A DNA stretch of 64,000 bases from Enoplolaimus lenunculus. Its lineage: Eukaryota; Nematoda; Enoplea; Enoplida; Thoracostomopsidae. The stretch is from assembly GCA_030248215.1 (NCBI GenBank), contig JASANG010002365.1, positions 248,001 to 312,000 on the forward strand, in the 5' to 3' direction. This document shows, piece after piece, positions 34,301 to 64,000 of the stretch. The notes under the pieces were generated by a model, which saw nothing but the letters and a program-made list of their open reading frames with translations, was not told the DNA's origin and did no database searches. Every line of letters begins with the position of its first letter. Within the stretch, counting starts at the first letter, position 1. The position numbers were made by a program, and so were the translations under genes.

Positions 34301-36562
34301 CCTGCTGTGCACGCGTTACTCAGTGCAAACAGTCAAATTGTGCCAATCACCGCGAGCAAACGCCAAGATAAAGTACACAAAATATTGTGCGGCGAACAAT
34401 CGCATAAGTTATCGTCAGATTTAAACAAATCACTACAAACTAGCTGGTCTATGTTTGGTCTGAGCAACATTGACCAGCTTACAGCAAACAGTCATTCCGA
34501 AACTTCGATGGAACCTTTTCCAGCGTTGCTTTCATCGACTGCCACGCTTCCACAGTCCACAATCGCGAGCATTATGCTTGACTCAAACCAGCGTGGCATT
34601 GTCAAAGGAGCTAAGCAAATTGTGATCAAACAACCGTCGGTTGAACTGGAAAACTGTAACGAGCTAACATCGCTACATGACAATGAATCAACAACAACAA
34701 TACAAACAGCATCAAATCAAGATCGTTCACTTCAATTCGCTGAAATCCATATTCACCGAGAAAAGCCAATCAACCATCGACAAACTCAAAACAACGACAA
34801 CAAATCGACGCAAAAAGCAAACTGTGTAGCAACAGTAACCCAACCGCTATTACACCGCGAACGAATCATAGATTGTGGTTGGGAAAAATCTGCTCAAACA
34901 ACGCCAACAGTTGAATCGAAAGAAAACATCCGTCCAACGGCAAAACATCAATATTGTCAATCTCAACCGAACTGTATCGACGCTCAGAGTCAAACAGAAC
35001 TAAGGCTTCTACGAGAATACGCCAAACAATTAGTCATATCCGACGTCATGCCTCAACCAGAGATGCAACATCAACAAACGCTGACAACGTTCTATGGTGT
35101 CGACAAATCGATCCAAAGCTCTGATCCCGAGATCACTGGAGCAGATATCGGAACTGAAACGCAAACAGAGTTCGCACTCGCAAAACCGTTGATTACTGCG
35201 TTACTGCGCGGACTGCACGCGCGTGGCGAAATCATTCCGCTGGGTGAAGACGGTTGTCCACTGAGAACAATTCCTAATCTGGTTGATTGGTCTGCAATAT
35301 TGAATCGAATTCAAACGCTATCATTTGGCGAACCTGATCAAGATGCCAGTTCAAGCCAACGAGCAATTGCAGCAGCACGATACAACGATCCTGTAGCATC
35401 CAATACGTCACAGACTGAGCTTAAAACGTTTGAAGTAATCGACGTTAAATGCCAAACGATGGAATCGCTATTCGACAGCAACAGACAATCAATTGAAAAT
35501 TCAGTTCAAACGTCAATTTCTTTACTGGAATTAGCTTGCAAGCGGCCGCCACCCGACAACGATACCGGATGCCAAGTTGTCGAATCCGAACTCGAACGTC
35601 CTGAAGGTCCACTGATGACTGAACTACAAACAATGGCAGCTCAGACTGGACTGTCACTGGACGACATTGTCTCCAGTCTACCTCAAACACAAGACGATAC
35701 AACATGCAACGCGTCAACTCAACTACATCCTGAGCAACTATACGCCAGCATGCAGTTGCCGTCAATTTTCGATTCAAGTGAACTCGAAGTTCACACGCTC
35801 GGGCCTGGATTCACCAGTTTATATGGCGATTTAATATCTCAAACCGTTGAACAGTCCTGCCAAACGCTCCCGCGGCTTGTTGCATTGCAAAGTTTTGAAG
35901 ACTTCGAAGGATTTGACGAACCAGACGAACGTATCGTTCACATCGGCACGGATCAGTTTCAAATCCTTGGTATCGATGGTCCGTCGTTGGATCCGGCCCG
36001 CTACGCAATCGCAGGACCAACTGGCAAACGTCTTCGAACACGACAAATTGGAACGCAAAGTGACCACAAAAAATACTACTCTGCTGCAGTGCAAACGCTT
36101 CCGTTGCCAAATCCAAGTTTCTTTTCACAACGCACCAATCAAGGCCGACCGAGTTTGTACAGCCCACCTGGTAGCGCTTTGGCGAACATGTTACGGCTAT
36201 TCGGGCAACAACAACCAGCCTCACCGCAAGCGGCTGATTTTCCACGAAATAAAAAAGTCCAAACGGTCGAAGATTGGCCGTACATATCGCCAGCGCCTGA
36301 AGGATACATTGACGTCGCAGTTCAAACTCAAAATTCGTATTTGAGAGTTGCACGACGCCTTGGTGATATTCAAACAGCTAAATCTGGACTAAACCTAAAC
36401 GTTATGATGGCACCTAATATTAAGACTCCTTCTTCAAGTACGGTCGATTCAAGAACGCCGATAGCGGCGTATGCTGAAAACATTTCGCTGTATCCGGCCG
36501 CTGAACATCGCAACCGAATGCAAAAAGCGTTCAAAGCACTGGCTAATTTTGGCCGTTCGTAG
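22372..36562 (+). CDS. two-pore-domain potassium channel, TWK-like, with a ~1,100-residue tail
   Basis: A K+ leak channel; each subunit has two pore loops. Exons: 22372-22537, 23698-24147, 26286-26500, 27044-27166, 28399-28723, 30018-30191, 31736-32029, 33201-33322, 33629-36562. Phases all fit, giving about 1,600 residues against 300-700 for most K2P channels. M1 is LLPVILLIIYSLIGGAMFWA; an NCT glycosylation site sits in the M1-P1 cap; pore 1 filter is TTIGYG, pore 2 is TTIGLGD; M4 runs LNFGLVIFGLCLISMCIN, a wording typical of invertebrate TWK channels. The tail is Ser/Thr/Gln-rich, probably disordered, with many Q-T motifs. An acceptor (TTTCGCCAG) just before the ATG implies a 5' UTR intron. 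Exon 5 could start at 28393, 28399 or 28414. Exon 4 resembles a dispersed repeat. Confidence 0.92.
23247..23494. mobile_element. Tc1/mariner-type MITE in K2P intron 1
   Basis: CACTGTAAATCC and GGATTTACAGTG are perfect inverted ends with TA on each side. The interior is rich in GAATTGATTAATTC-like palindromes. Confidence 0.85.
24374..24623. mobile_element. Tc1/mariner-type MITE, GGTGAGTCAAATTGACTC family
   Basis: Long inverted ends CACTGCAAAAATGGTGAGTC and GACTCACCATTTTTTGCAGTG, with internal repeats of GACTCTGGTGGAGTC. Same family as 30199-30409 and 30925-31146. Confidence 0.85.
26006..26263. mobile_element. Tc1/mariner-type MITE ending 22 nt before a K2P acceptor
   Basis: The ends CACTGTAAATTCC and CTTACAGTG match 23247-23494. 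The right end is 22 bases upstream of the splice acceptor of the first pore exon junction (26285). Confidence 0.75.
27044..27166 (+). other. K2P exon 4 (M2-M3 linker), related to a dispersed repeat
   Basis: A 123-nt, phase-0 exon encodes a hydrophilic, Arg/Ser/Glu-rich linker (SLSQQESSSGADRAG... then RDRSEREARRILKFRRFS). Its 3' half, its donor and the following 80 bases are clearly similar to 36930-37060 and partly to 20178-20210. So either part of the exon came from a repeat, or a repeat carried off a piece of the gene. Skipping it would keep the frame. Confidence 0.65.
27265..27535 (-). mobile_element. piggyBac-like MITE with tRNA-like core, copy 2
   Basis: TTAACCCTTTCTCACATG at one end and CAATGTGAGAAGGGGTTAT at the other. 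It contains the perfect palindrome GAGTTGCCTATAGGCAACTC and, on the minus strand, the tRNA-like core with GGAGTTCGAATCC. Confidence 0.85.
27935..28171. mobile_element. MITE with ACTGTAGTGACC ends
   Basis: ACTGTAGTGACCTGA at the left mirrors TCGGGTCACTATAGT at the right. A related end lies near 18755 and pieces near 39590-39930. The superfamily is not assigned. Confidence 0.6.
28188..28387 (+). mobile_element. TTAGGC-rich hAT MITE abutting a K2P acceptor
   Basis: The ends GGACCATGTTTACTTTGACG and CGTCAAAGCATTACACTGGCC are inverted; the body has TTTAGGCTTAGGAATATGC. The next splice acceptors (ATTAG, CTACAG) lie 5 and 11 bases past its end. Confidence 0.75.
29789..29995 (+). other. unrecognised open stretch in a K2P intron
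   Basis: About 65 open codons lie in the intron between the second pore exon and M4 (...PTQTKKFVLELN...LLEQILLN...). It is open on both strands, has no fitting splice sites that I can see, and would break the conserved TIGLG-D junction if included. It may be a transposon remnant. Confidence 0.2.
30199..30409. mobile_element. Tc1/mariner-type MITE abutting a K2P donor
   Basis: The ends CACTGCAGAAAATGGTGAGTC and CACCATTTTTTGCAGTG sit between TA dinucleotides. The left TA (30197-30198) begins at the sixth base of the donor GTAAGT (30192-30197). Confidence 0.85.
30925..31146. mobile_element. Tc1/mariner-type MITE in K2P intron 6
   Basis: CACTGCAAAAAATGGTGAGT and CATCATTTTTTGCAGTG form the ends; TA precedes the left end. 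The body has GACTCCGCCAGAGTC palindromes. Confidence 0.85.
31530..31720 (+). repeat. unclassified dispersed repeat (copies at 44670-44880 and 29570-29640)
   Basis: Shares GTATTTTGGGCAA, TACTTTGTT..CAATATTTTCTTA and TTTGCGCATTACGCAAAACCGGCTGACT with the copy in a tomosyn intron (44670-44880) and its left part with 29570-29640. No clear terminal repeats are visible. It ends a few dozen bases before the acceptor of K2P exon 7. Confidence 0.6.
32058..32235 (+). mobile_element. TTAGGC-rich hAT MITE, right end worn
   Basis: Starts GCCCATGTAACGATCAGGGGC and shares TGTGGGACTGCAATA and AAGCTTAAGCTTTAGACTAA with the other copies, but its right end breaks down after TACTATTCCACCCC. Confidence 0.65.
32306..32821 (+). 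mobile_element. TTAGGC-rich hAT MITE split by a piggyBac-like MITE
   Basis: The left end GGCCCTTGTAAAGATCAGGGG and the right end CCCCTGTTCTTTACACTGGCC match. The family body stops at 32510 and resumes at 32771. Confidence 0.85.
32511..32770 (+). mobile_element. piggyBac-like MITE with tRNA-like core, copy 3 (nested)
   Basis: TAACCCCTTCTCACATTGAG to CATGTGAGAAAGGGTTAA, containing the A-box-like TAGCTGAGTGG and B-box-like GAGTTCGAATCC. It lies inside the hAT MITE 32306-32821, so it moved after that element inserted. Confidence 0.85.
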
Positions 36563-37062
36563 TTATACCAGCTCAAAATATATGTATATACCATAAGAAA
36601 ATAGTGAAATGTCTACGAGTATACTAAGAACGTACGGCTAAGGGTGACGTCACATTTGTCGTGTGGTGCTGTCCGTCGCCATCCGTCACCGTGCGTCAAA
36701 GTTCGTCACTGGACGGTATTGTACTTGAGTATAATTCGCGTACGATACCGCACGGTGACGGACTGGGGCGAACGTCGACGGACGACAACAGACGGCGACA
36801 GATGGCACCGGAAGGCACTGTTTGTTTTGTTGATTACCAAACAATTGTGATAAAGTTTGAAAAAAATGTTGATTAAAAAACCAGTGCAGGAGCACACAGG
36901 AGTGAGGGCTCCCCTCAAATTTTACAGTTGGGCCCCCTAAACTCGCTAGCAAGAAGCCAGACGCACTTTAAAACTTCGACTGTTTTTGTTTCAACCGGTT
37001 AGGGTGGGAGTTCCTTTAGGGGTGGGCCCCCCAAATGAGGGGTATGGGGTTGGCTGCTCCAG

Positions 37063-37496
37063 TCCTCGCGACTTACAGTTTTTCAATTTTAAACAACTCC
37101 AGATATACCACTCTATTCATAGTTCACAGGTTTGCGGTAAATCTTCAACTGTTGTTCTGTTGGAGATGGAATCGGTTTAACTTTATTTACCGCAGGCAAT
37201 CAAAACATGACATCGGCGTTAAATATTAATGTTTTGTAATCCATTAAAATGTGGCCAATGTAAAGAACAGGGGCGGAACTCCTCGCGACTTACAGTTTTT
37301 CAATTTTAAACAACTCCAGATATACGACTCTATTCATAGTTCACAGGTTTGCGGTAAATCTTCAACTGTTGTTCTGTTGGAGATGGAATCGGTTTAACTT
37401 TATTTACCGCAGGCAATCAAAACATGACATCGGCGTTAAATATTAATGTTTTGTAATCCATTAAAATGTGGCCAATGTAAAGAACAGGGGCGGAAC
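37063..37496 (+). repeat. 217-bp tandem duplication
   Basis: 37063-37279 and 37280-37496 are near-identical head-to-tail units (one visible change, TACCAC against TACGAC). Each unit ends with a hAT MITE end, GGCCAATGTAAAGAACAGGGG, so duplication followed that insertion. Confidence 0.85.
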
Positions 37497-37640
37497 AGTA
37501 TTACAAGCATGTTACTAAGTCAATATACCTAAGCCTAAGCGTAAGAAAACGCATATTCCTAAGCCTAGGCCTAAGCCAAGCAAAAAATAGGCTAAAGCTT
37601 AAGGTTACTTAACTATACCCACAGAACGTTGCGTTTAATG
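37476..37640 (-). mobile_element. TTAGGC-rich hAT MITE, one end lost
   Basis: Begins GGCCAATGTAAAGAACAGGGG and runs through CCTAAGCCTAAGCG repeats to CCCACAGAACGTT. The flanks on both sides share a GTTTTGTAATCC(A/G)TTAAAATGT stretch. Confidence 0.65.
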
Positions 37641-38036
37641 TTTTGTAATCCGTTAAAATGTATAAAAATACTATGGTCAAGCGGTTACACTCATTTTGTC
37701 CGTTGGCTGGTGTTCAATGTCTAACAAACTGGACATTTTAAAGTTTCCGGTTTCTGTCAGAAAAACTATAGATGCATCAAATTTTCGTAAAATTTTGGCT
37801 AATAGGCCTTACAAATCTTAGAAAGCCCGGTGAATATTTGCAAGCCACAATTGTACTAACACAAAAAACATCTTTGACAATTTTACACTTCAATGTCAGT
37901 ATTCCGATTCTGTTATTATGGCTCACGATCCGTTTACATCCGGTTCACAAGTAATCAATCAGCTCAGAAAACTCCATTTGAATCTGTGACAATTTATTAA
38001 ATATTGTCAAATCCTATAGAACAAAATAGATGGAAT

Positions 38037-38223
38037 GATCCATGTAAAGATAAGCGACGGAACGTTTTTCTATGGGAGTAGAAGAGGAAGCTTAAGCTTT
38101 AGACTAGTTTTTGCTTGGCTTAGGCTTTAAGCTTAGAAATATGTTCATTCTTACCCTTTGTTTTATGTTTAGGCTTAGGAATACGCTTATAATACTGTTC
38201 CGCCCCTGTTCTTTACATTGGCC
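38037..38223 (+). mobile_element. TTAGGC-rich hAT MITE
   Basis: GATCCATGTAAAGATAAGCG to CCCCTGTTCTTTACATTGGCC, flanked by GATGGAAT and GATAGAAT (seven of eight bases match). Confidence 0.75.
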
Positions 38224-39292
38224 GATAGAATTATGACATCATTATCACCGAGTGACATCATTCCATGCACTCATGCTGTTTCTGGCCCATGTTTCATTCG
38301 CGTGCATATTCGTCTTCGAAATATTAACTCGAAATTTTGCCAATATACGCACAATCATGAATTAAACTTTGAGCGTTGTAAAAAATCGCATTCTTTTCAA
38401 ATTCTCATAGCAATTCTAGTTATTTCGTAACTTATTTTTACTTTGACGATTTTCTAGTTATCATTCTTCACAAACAAAAGGAATATTGGTTGATTTGATC
38501 TCGTCATAATACTTGCAACTTGTGCTGTGTAGAGTCGAAGCGTGCAAAATTTTTTTCAAATTTACCTTGAAAAACACAAACGTGGACACTATTAATAAAA
38601 CATGGCCCCAATGAGGCACACTTTAATATATCTGAGAAGCGCAACCATGCAAATAAAACAATTTTCACACTTCATGAGTGGTTTTCAAAATATGACAAGC
38701 TATAACCCCATGGGGGGTGAAGTGGCGCTCACGTTATAACTGGGGCAACCTGGAACACGTTTTGTTCCTATTGCAATAGCGGGCAACATTTTGTTTGCTC
38801 GTTAATCCGCTATCAAATTCAAAAAATTTGAACTGTCTGCTATCCTGATGTGACATTCACTGTTTGTACTGCCATATTATATATTTCATATATTGTCTGC
38901 CATTATCATATGACGTTTGAAAATGTCTGCACGGTTGTGGTAAATTAGCCTCAACGTCCTGTAGCGTATATGATACCAAAATTTAAAGTTTGATTTATTT
39001 GCACCTAGGAATATATTTTGACAAAATTTCCGCCTGAAACGGAAACATATATAGAAACGAATTCAGTATTTATCTGACTTTTCATAATATAGTATGTACA
39101 AATTACACTGTCCTATATAATATAAATTTGATATTCAGTAGAATTTCGGAATATCGTATATTTCCATATATATGTTTTGCGGTATCATATGACATATGGC
39201 TGTTTGTACACGGAGTTGTACGACAATGTCGTGTGACATTCACATTTTGTTCGCATAACCGCTATTCAGATTACAATATTCCACGTTGACGT

Positions 39293-39338
39293 CCAATCAG
39301 CATGGGCAAAACGTGTTCTGTTGCCTCGGTTATATAAA
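39293..39338 (+). promoter_or_regulatory. orphan CCAAT/TATA core-promoter-like site
   Basis: CCAATCAG at 39293-39300 is followed at 39331 by TATATAAA, a spacing usual for Pol II core promoters. No open reading frame or recognised RNA gene lies in the next kilobase. It could serve an unannotated short RNA or be chance. Confidence 0.3.
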
Positions 39339-40211
39339 ACGCAAACCCCGCAATACCCTTACTGGTCCGTAACAGAGTCAAAGCAATAGAATGACTTAAA
39401 CTGCTCAAATATGTAACATACACTCAGACAACCCGCAAACTTTATTAAATCCACAAAAAGGTTAACGGATTTGGCAATCAACAAAAAACGCTTCGAAGCA
39501 AGTCAGTTTTATCCAAAAAAGAACATAAAAGAAAGGTATTAGGTCCAACTAACATTGGGTGAATTAAAAATAACACTACGTAACAGAATAACAGAGGGGT
39601 CGCATCCTTTTATTCGAGTCACTACAAATTTAGTTTACTTTGAAGAAGTACCGCCCCCCGTTATTCGGTTACGGACTATTTAAATCTACTTTCATGTCAG
39701 CCGCACCCATCAGCCTTCTTTATATTTCTTTATTCTGTGCCAATCGGACTTTCTCATAAGCATTTTTGTTGATTGTAATGTCCGTTAATATTTTTTCTGG
39801 AGTTAATAATGTTTATACGAGTTATCTGTGTGTCTGCACAATATTTAAGCAGCCTAAGAAATTTTTCCTTTGCTGTCGTTTATGGACTCTAATTAAGACC
39901 CAATTATTCGAGTCATTACAGTAGACCAAAGAAATAGAACTTGATAGCTCGTAGTTATAAAGGCGTCATAATGAACTACTACATACTAAAAGAACGTACC
40001 AAACACAATACATCACTTTTACACCATGCAATTACACGGTACATGGGAAAGTTAACGCAGACAATAAAAATAAGCACTGGAAAATAATGTGGAATGTATT
40101 AAAATAAAATAATAAACAAAAATATTGTTACTTATAATAGCAATGACAGAAAATTACAAACCAACACCGATTTGAAAAATATATTTCACCGAATGACATT
40201 TTGACAAAAAC

Positions 40212-40760
40212 CTTTTAAATTTAAATCTTCCAATTAGATTTTTCAAAACTTTTAAATTTACATCTTCCAATTAGATTTTTCAAAACTTTTAAATTTACAT
40301 CTTCCAATTAGATTTTTCAAAACTTTTAAATTTACATCTTCCAATTAGATTTTTCAAAACTTTTAAATTTACATCTTCCAATTAGATTTTTCAAAACTTT
40401 TAAATTTACATCTTCCAATTAGATTTTTCAAAACTTTTAAATTTACATCTTCCAATTAGATTTTTCAAAACTTTTAAATTTACATCTTCCAATTAGATTT
40501 TTCAAAACTTTTAAATTTACATCTTCCAATTAGATTTTTCAAAACTTTTAAATTTACATCTTCCAATTAGATTTTTCAAAACTTTTAAATTTACATCTTC
40601 CAATTAGATTTTTCAAAACTTTTAAATTTACATCTTCCAATTAGATTTTTCAAAACTTTTAAATTTACATCTTCCAATTAGATTTTTCAAAACTTTTAAA
40701 TTTACATCTTCCAATTAGATTTTTCAAAACTTTTAAATTTACATCTTCCATTTAAAAAAA
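40212..40760 (+). repeat. 37-bp minisatellite, about 14 copies
   Basis: The unit ACTTTTAAATTTACATCTTC plus CAATTAGATTTTTCAAA is repeated without change through the middle of the array, with worn copies at each edge. It is AT-rich and non-coding. Confidence 0.95.
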
Positions 40761-41406
40761 CTTAAATTTACATCTTCCAATTTTACATTTTAGTTTGCAT
40801 TGCAGTAGTTGTTTCTATCTGCCATCAATAAACAATTCGCATTTGGACGATCTACCGTTTTAAATCGGTGTTCAGCACATAACATATTTATATGCTCACA
40901 TTATGCAACACAGTTTTGTTGCGGTCGTAGATCAGTAGACATCTCTGCAAACTTAACGAAGCCTAACACAGGACAGCAGGACCAAACACCGATTATCAGC
41001 TAAATATCAAATACAGTTTTTCCTGGCTGTAACTGTAAACCAAAACAACAACAATTTCAAAACTATTATTCAATTCCGCTAACGTTTCTGAAACCTTTGT
41101 CAAATATTGATTTATGTACTAAATATGTGTCAAAATATGAGATGCATACAATATCAAAAAGAATCAAATAATGCACAAAACGCATATTAACGTAGGCTAC
41201 GAACAATAAACAAAATATATTGAACAAATTTGACGATATAAACGACCAGATCGAAAGAAAAAGTAAATGTTAAGAGTCAAAATCACAGAAGATGTCGCTA
41301 AAATCACACGCACAAACTGTCACAGACATAATGGAATGAAGAGCACTGCGATAAAATAATAATTAGTATTTTAAACTGTGAAAAGTTATAAAATTACCTT
41401 CGCTTC

Positions 41407-41704
41407 AACTCCATTCACACGTGCAAGTTTTTGCAGCAAAAACTTGCACGTAAAACTAGCATGTGCAAGTTTGGTCACAAAGCAGCTTTGAAGTTCTTGC
41501 GGCTGTAAATTATTCACTGGAATTCATGCTATTGAATTTAATTCGAACCTGTGAACGCAGTTGCATGTCGCTTGAATTTCTTGCACCTGCGTATTGATTG
41601 GTCAATCAAAATGTTCTTTTGAAAGTACAATTCTGCTGCAAGCATTTCGTACAAGCTGCAGCTGCGAGTTGTCGCTGCAAAAACTTGCACGTATGAATGG
41701 GGCC
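41407..41704. mobile_element. MITE with nested palindromic ends
   Basis: CTCCATTCACACGTGCAAG at the left mirrors CTTGCACGTATGAATGGGGCC at the right. The left end also contains its own hairpin, CGTGCAAGTTTTTGC-AGC-AAAAACTTGCACG split over 41420-41450. Confidence 0.65.
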
Positions 41705-42803
41705 TAAATATATTAATCGAATTAAGACACGATATTATTATAGAAGAGATGTAGCCATTCGACGGGATGGTTTGGTTAGTTACCAATTGTAAAAGTTCCT
41801 AAAAACCTGGACAAAAATGTTAAAAGACGGCTTGACATCGAACTCAGCTACCAACGCTAATCAATATACACAACAGATCGAGCCAAAAACCAGAATAATT
41901 CGTTTCAAAGACGCTTAAGCGCAATAATGAAGCTAGCGTTGCGAATCTAATTGTAGCTAACGTACTTCAATGAAAATAATTACATTCCAGAGGAATTTGA
42001 CATTAAAACCTACATAGTACTCCGAAGCTTAACTATCGCAAATTCACAGCATCGGGATAATGTTTAGCGTAAACTGTAATTTGGAAAATCTCACGCACCT
42101 AAAATGTTGCTGCCAAAATGCAAAAAACAGTTTAGACTGCCATCATTTATGTAGAAGGGTTTAGCAACAAATATATATAATCTAACCGCGTTTCGCCCAA
42201 AATATATTACAGCTAAAATAATGTGCAGCGCATATATCATTGCTTTTACAAAATTTCACTTGTTCTATTCAAACATGAGCTTATAGCATGTGCTCTGCCG
42301 GTGCAGTGCCCTGAACGGCTAAGAAGAGTGGCGCTATACTTTTGATGGCGTCGCTACCGTCCAAACATACTATGTTACTGAATTACGAAACATAGTAATT
42401 ATTAAAATATGCTACATTCAGATATGCAGGTAATCTAACAAAACATCCACAAGATTTACATAATGCGAGACACCGAGTACATATTATGGTATGTACGTCA
42501 AAATTGTATTGAATATTACCTGTCGCCGTTATACCCAATACTCAACAAATAGTTGCCCATTAACACTGTCCGCTTCATCCTCGTGTCCGTTTACTTCTTT
42601 CCCAACGTAGAACACTGCAGCAGCCAAAATATTTCCGAAATATTGCACTGTTAATCCAAAGCTAATGCTCAAATTAAAAATGCTTTTTGCTACGCATCTA
42701 AATAATATACGGCTAACATCGATGTTAGGTCTTCTTACCAATGCCATAACCAGTAGTGCTATTTCGAAGCCAAACCTGCCATTTTAAGTCAACCTTCTAG
42801 CAC

Positions 42804-63492
<20,689 letters not shown>

Positions 63493-64000
63493 CTAAAATT
63501 AAATAAAATGAAATATTTTTCTGTTTTCATATCCCAAACTACTCAACGATACGCGTCTATAGACCATAATACAAATGTATTCGACTCAAATCACATATCC
63601 TCAAGCTTCAACATTGTGACACCCTTGACATACCATCGAAACCTTAACTTGTATTAGCGAAACAAAACATCTTGTAATCCTCAGAATAGACTCCAGTGAA
63701 ATATATCGTTAAATAGTAGGGTTCCAATAGCAAATATGTTTTCCCGGAACAGAAACATGAACAGGAATTGAATTTGTTTGCAGGAACCGCAACAAGAACA
63801 GGAACCGGAATTTGAAACTGTTGGATTTTACAAAACTTGCCAGCAAGCGGCTTAAAAGAATTTTCCCGCTATTTCATCATCAACTTTTGCGAAAACATAT
63901 CAGGAACAGTTTAGTAACAAAATTGAATTTATTGCAAAAACATTAATTTCGACATAAAAATGTTTCAAAAGACAAGTTTCCAACATTTAAATATTATTTC
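63493..64000 (-). other. tomosyn intron running off the window
   Basis: No exon is seen here. An ACAGGAACCGGAA-rich stretch at 63745-63815 recalls the hAT MITE family. The first tomosyn exons (N-terminus and first propeller blade) must lie beyond 64000. Confidence 0.6.

Larger units (their letters stand above)
36563..42803. other. intergenic region between the convergent K2P and tomosyn genes
   Basis: No coding gene is recognised. Contents in order: a GC-rich inverted-repeat element with CCGTCACCGT and ACGGTGACGG (about 36640-36830); a piece resembling K2P exon 4 and its intron (36900-37060); a 217-bp tandem duplication; two TTAGGC-rich hAT MITE copies; a TATA/CCAAT promoter-like site near 39300; a GTAGTGACCC MITE relic (about 39590-39930); a 37-bp minisatellite; and a palindromic MITE (41407-41704). 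Confidence 0.7.

Noticed and set aside
35445-36353. Long minus-strand and alternate plus-strand frames over the K2P tail
   Set aside because: They are shadows of the 978-codon last exon, which continues a phase-consistent gene.
36640-36950. Small plus- and minus-strand frames downstream of K2P
   Set aside because: They are produced by GC-rich inverted repeats (CCGTCACCGT, ACGGTGACGG) and have no family resemblance.
40212-40760. CRISPR-like regular direct repeats
   Set aside because: Units are contiguous with no unique spacers, in an animal genome; it is a minisatellite.

Overview
The window is animal nuclear DNA. Protein-coding genes are split into many small exons with clean GT-AG junctions, introns mostly run 70 to 2,200 bases, the sequence is AT-rich, and the introns are crowded with short non-autonomous DNA transposons (MITEs) and tRNA-derived SINEs. 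The genes point to an invertebrate: the potassium channel resembles invertebrate TWK-type K2P channels, and beta-catenin is clearly orthologous but diverged. I cannot name the phylum. I saw no retrovirus, LTR element, Polinton, CRISPR array or rRNA gene. Layout: 1-3338 holds repeats. 3339-11469 (+) is a 17-exon beta-catenin gene. 11470-15898 is its 3' region plus repeats and a fresh 453-bp tandem duplication. 15899-16321 (-) is a small OXLD1-like gene with a possible upstream exon to 17081. 17082-22371 is repeat-rich. 22372-36562 (+) is a nine-exon two-pore-domain potassium channel with a very long cytoplasmic tail. 36563-42803 is intergenic, with duplications and a 37-bp minisatellite. 42804-63492 (-) is a tomosyn (STXBP5-type) gene that ends in an intact SNARE motif and whose 5' end lies beyond the window. 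The channel and tomosyn are convergent. Nothing suggests that the genes form one pathway: beta-catenin acts in adhesion and Wnt signalling, tomosyn regulates SNARE assembly, the K2P channel sets resting potential, and OXLD1 is a small, probably mitochondrial protein. The observations most worth a second look are these. (1) An 18-nt cassette exon of beta-catenin lies, with both splice sites, inside one arm of a roughly 100-nt near-perfect hairpin. (2) The K2P tail carries 23 Gln-Thr dipeptides in about 1,116 residues, many matching the dynein light chain LC8 recognition core, including a KSTQTP. (3) No recognisable GSK3/CK1 degron is found in the beta-catenin N-terminus. (4) A TTAA-flanked, piggyBac-like MITE family contains a tRNA-like Pol III promoter. 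(5) MITE termini lie within a few bases of several K2P splice sites. Exon models were built by hand from reading-frame phase, splice consensus and remembered family sequences; transcripts would settle the uncertain junctions.
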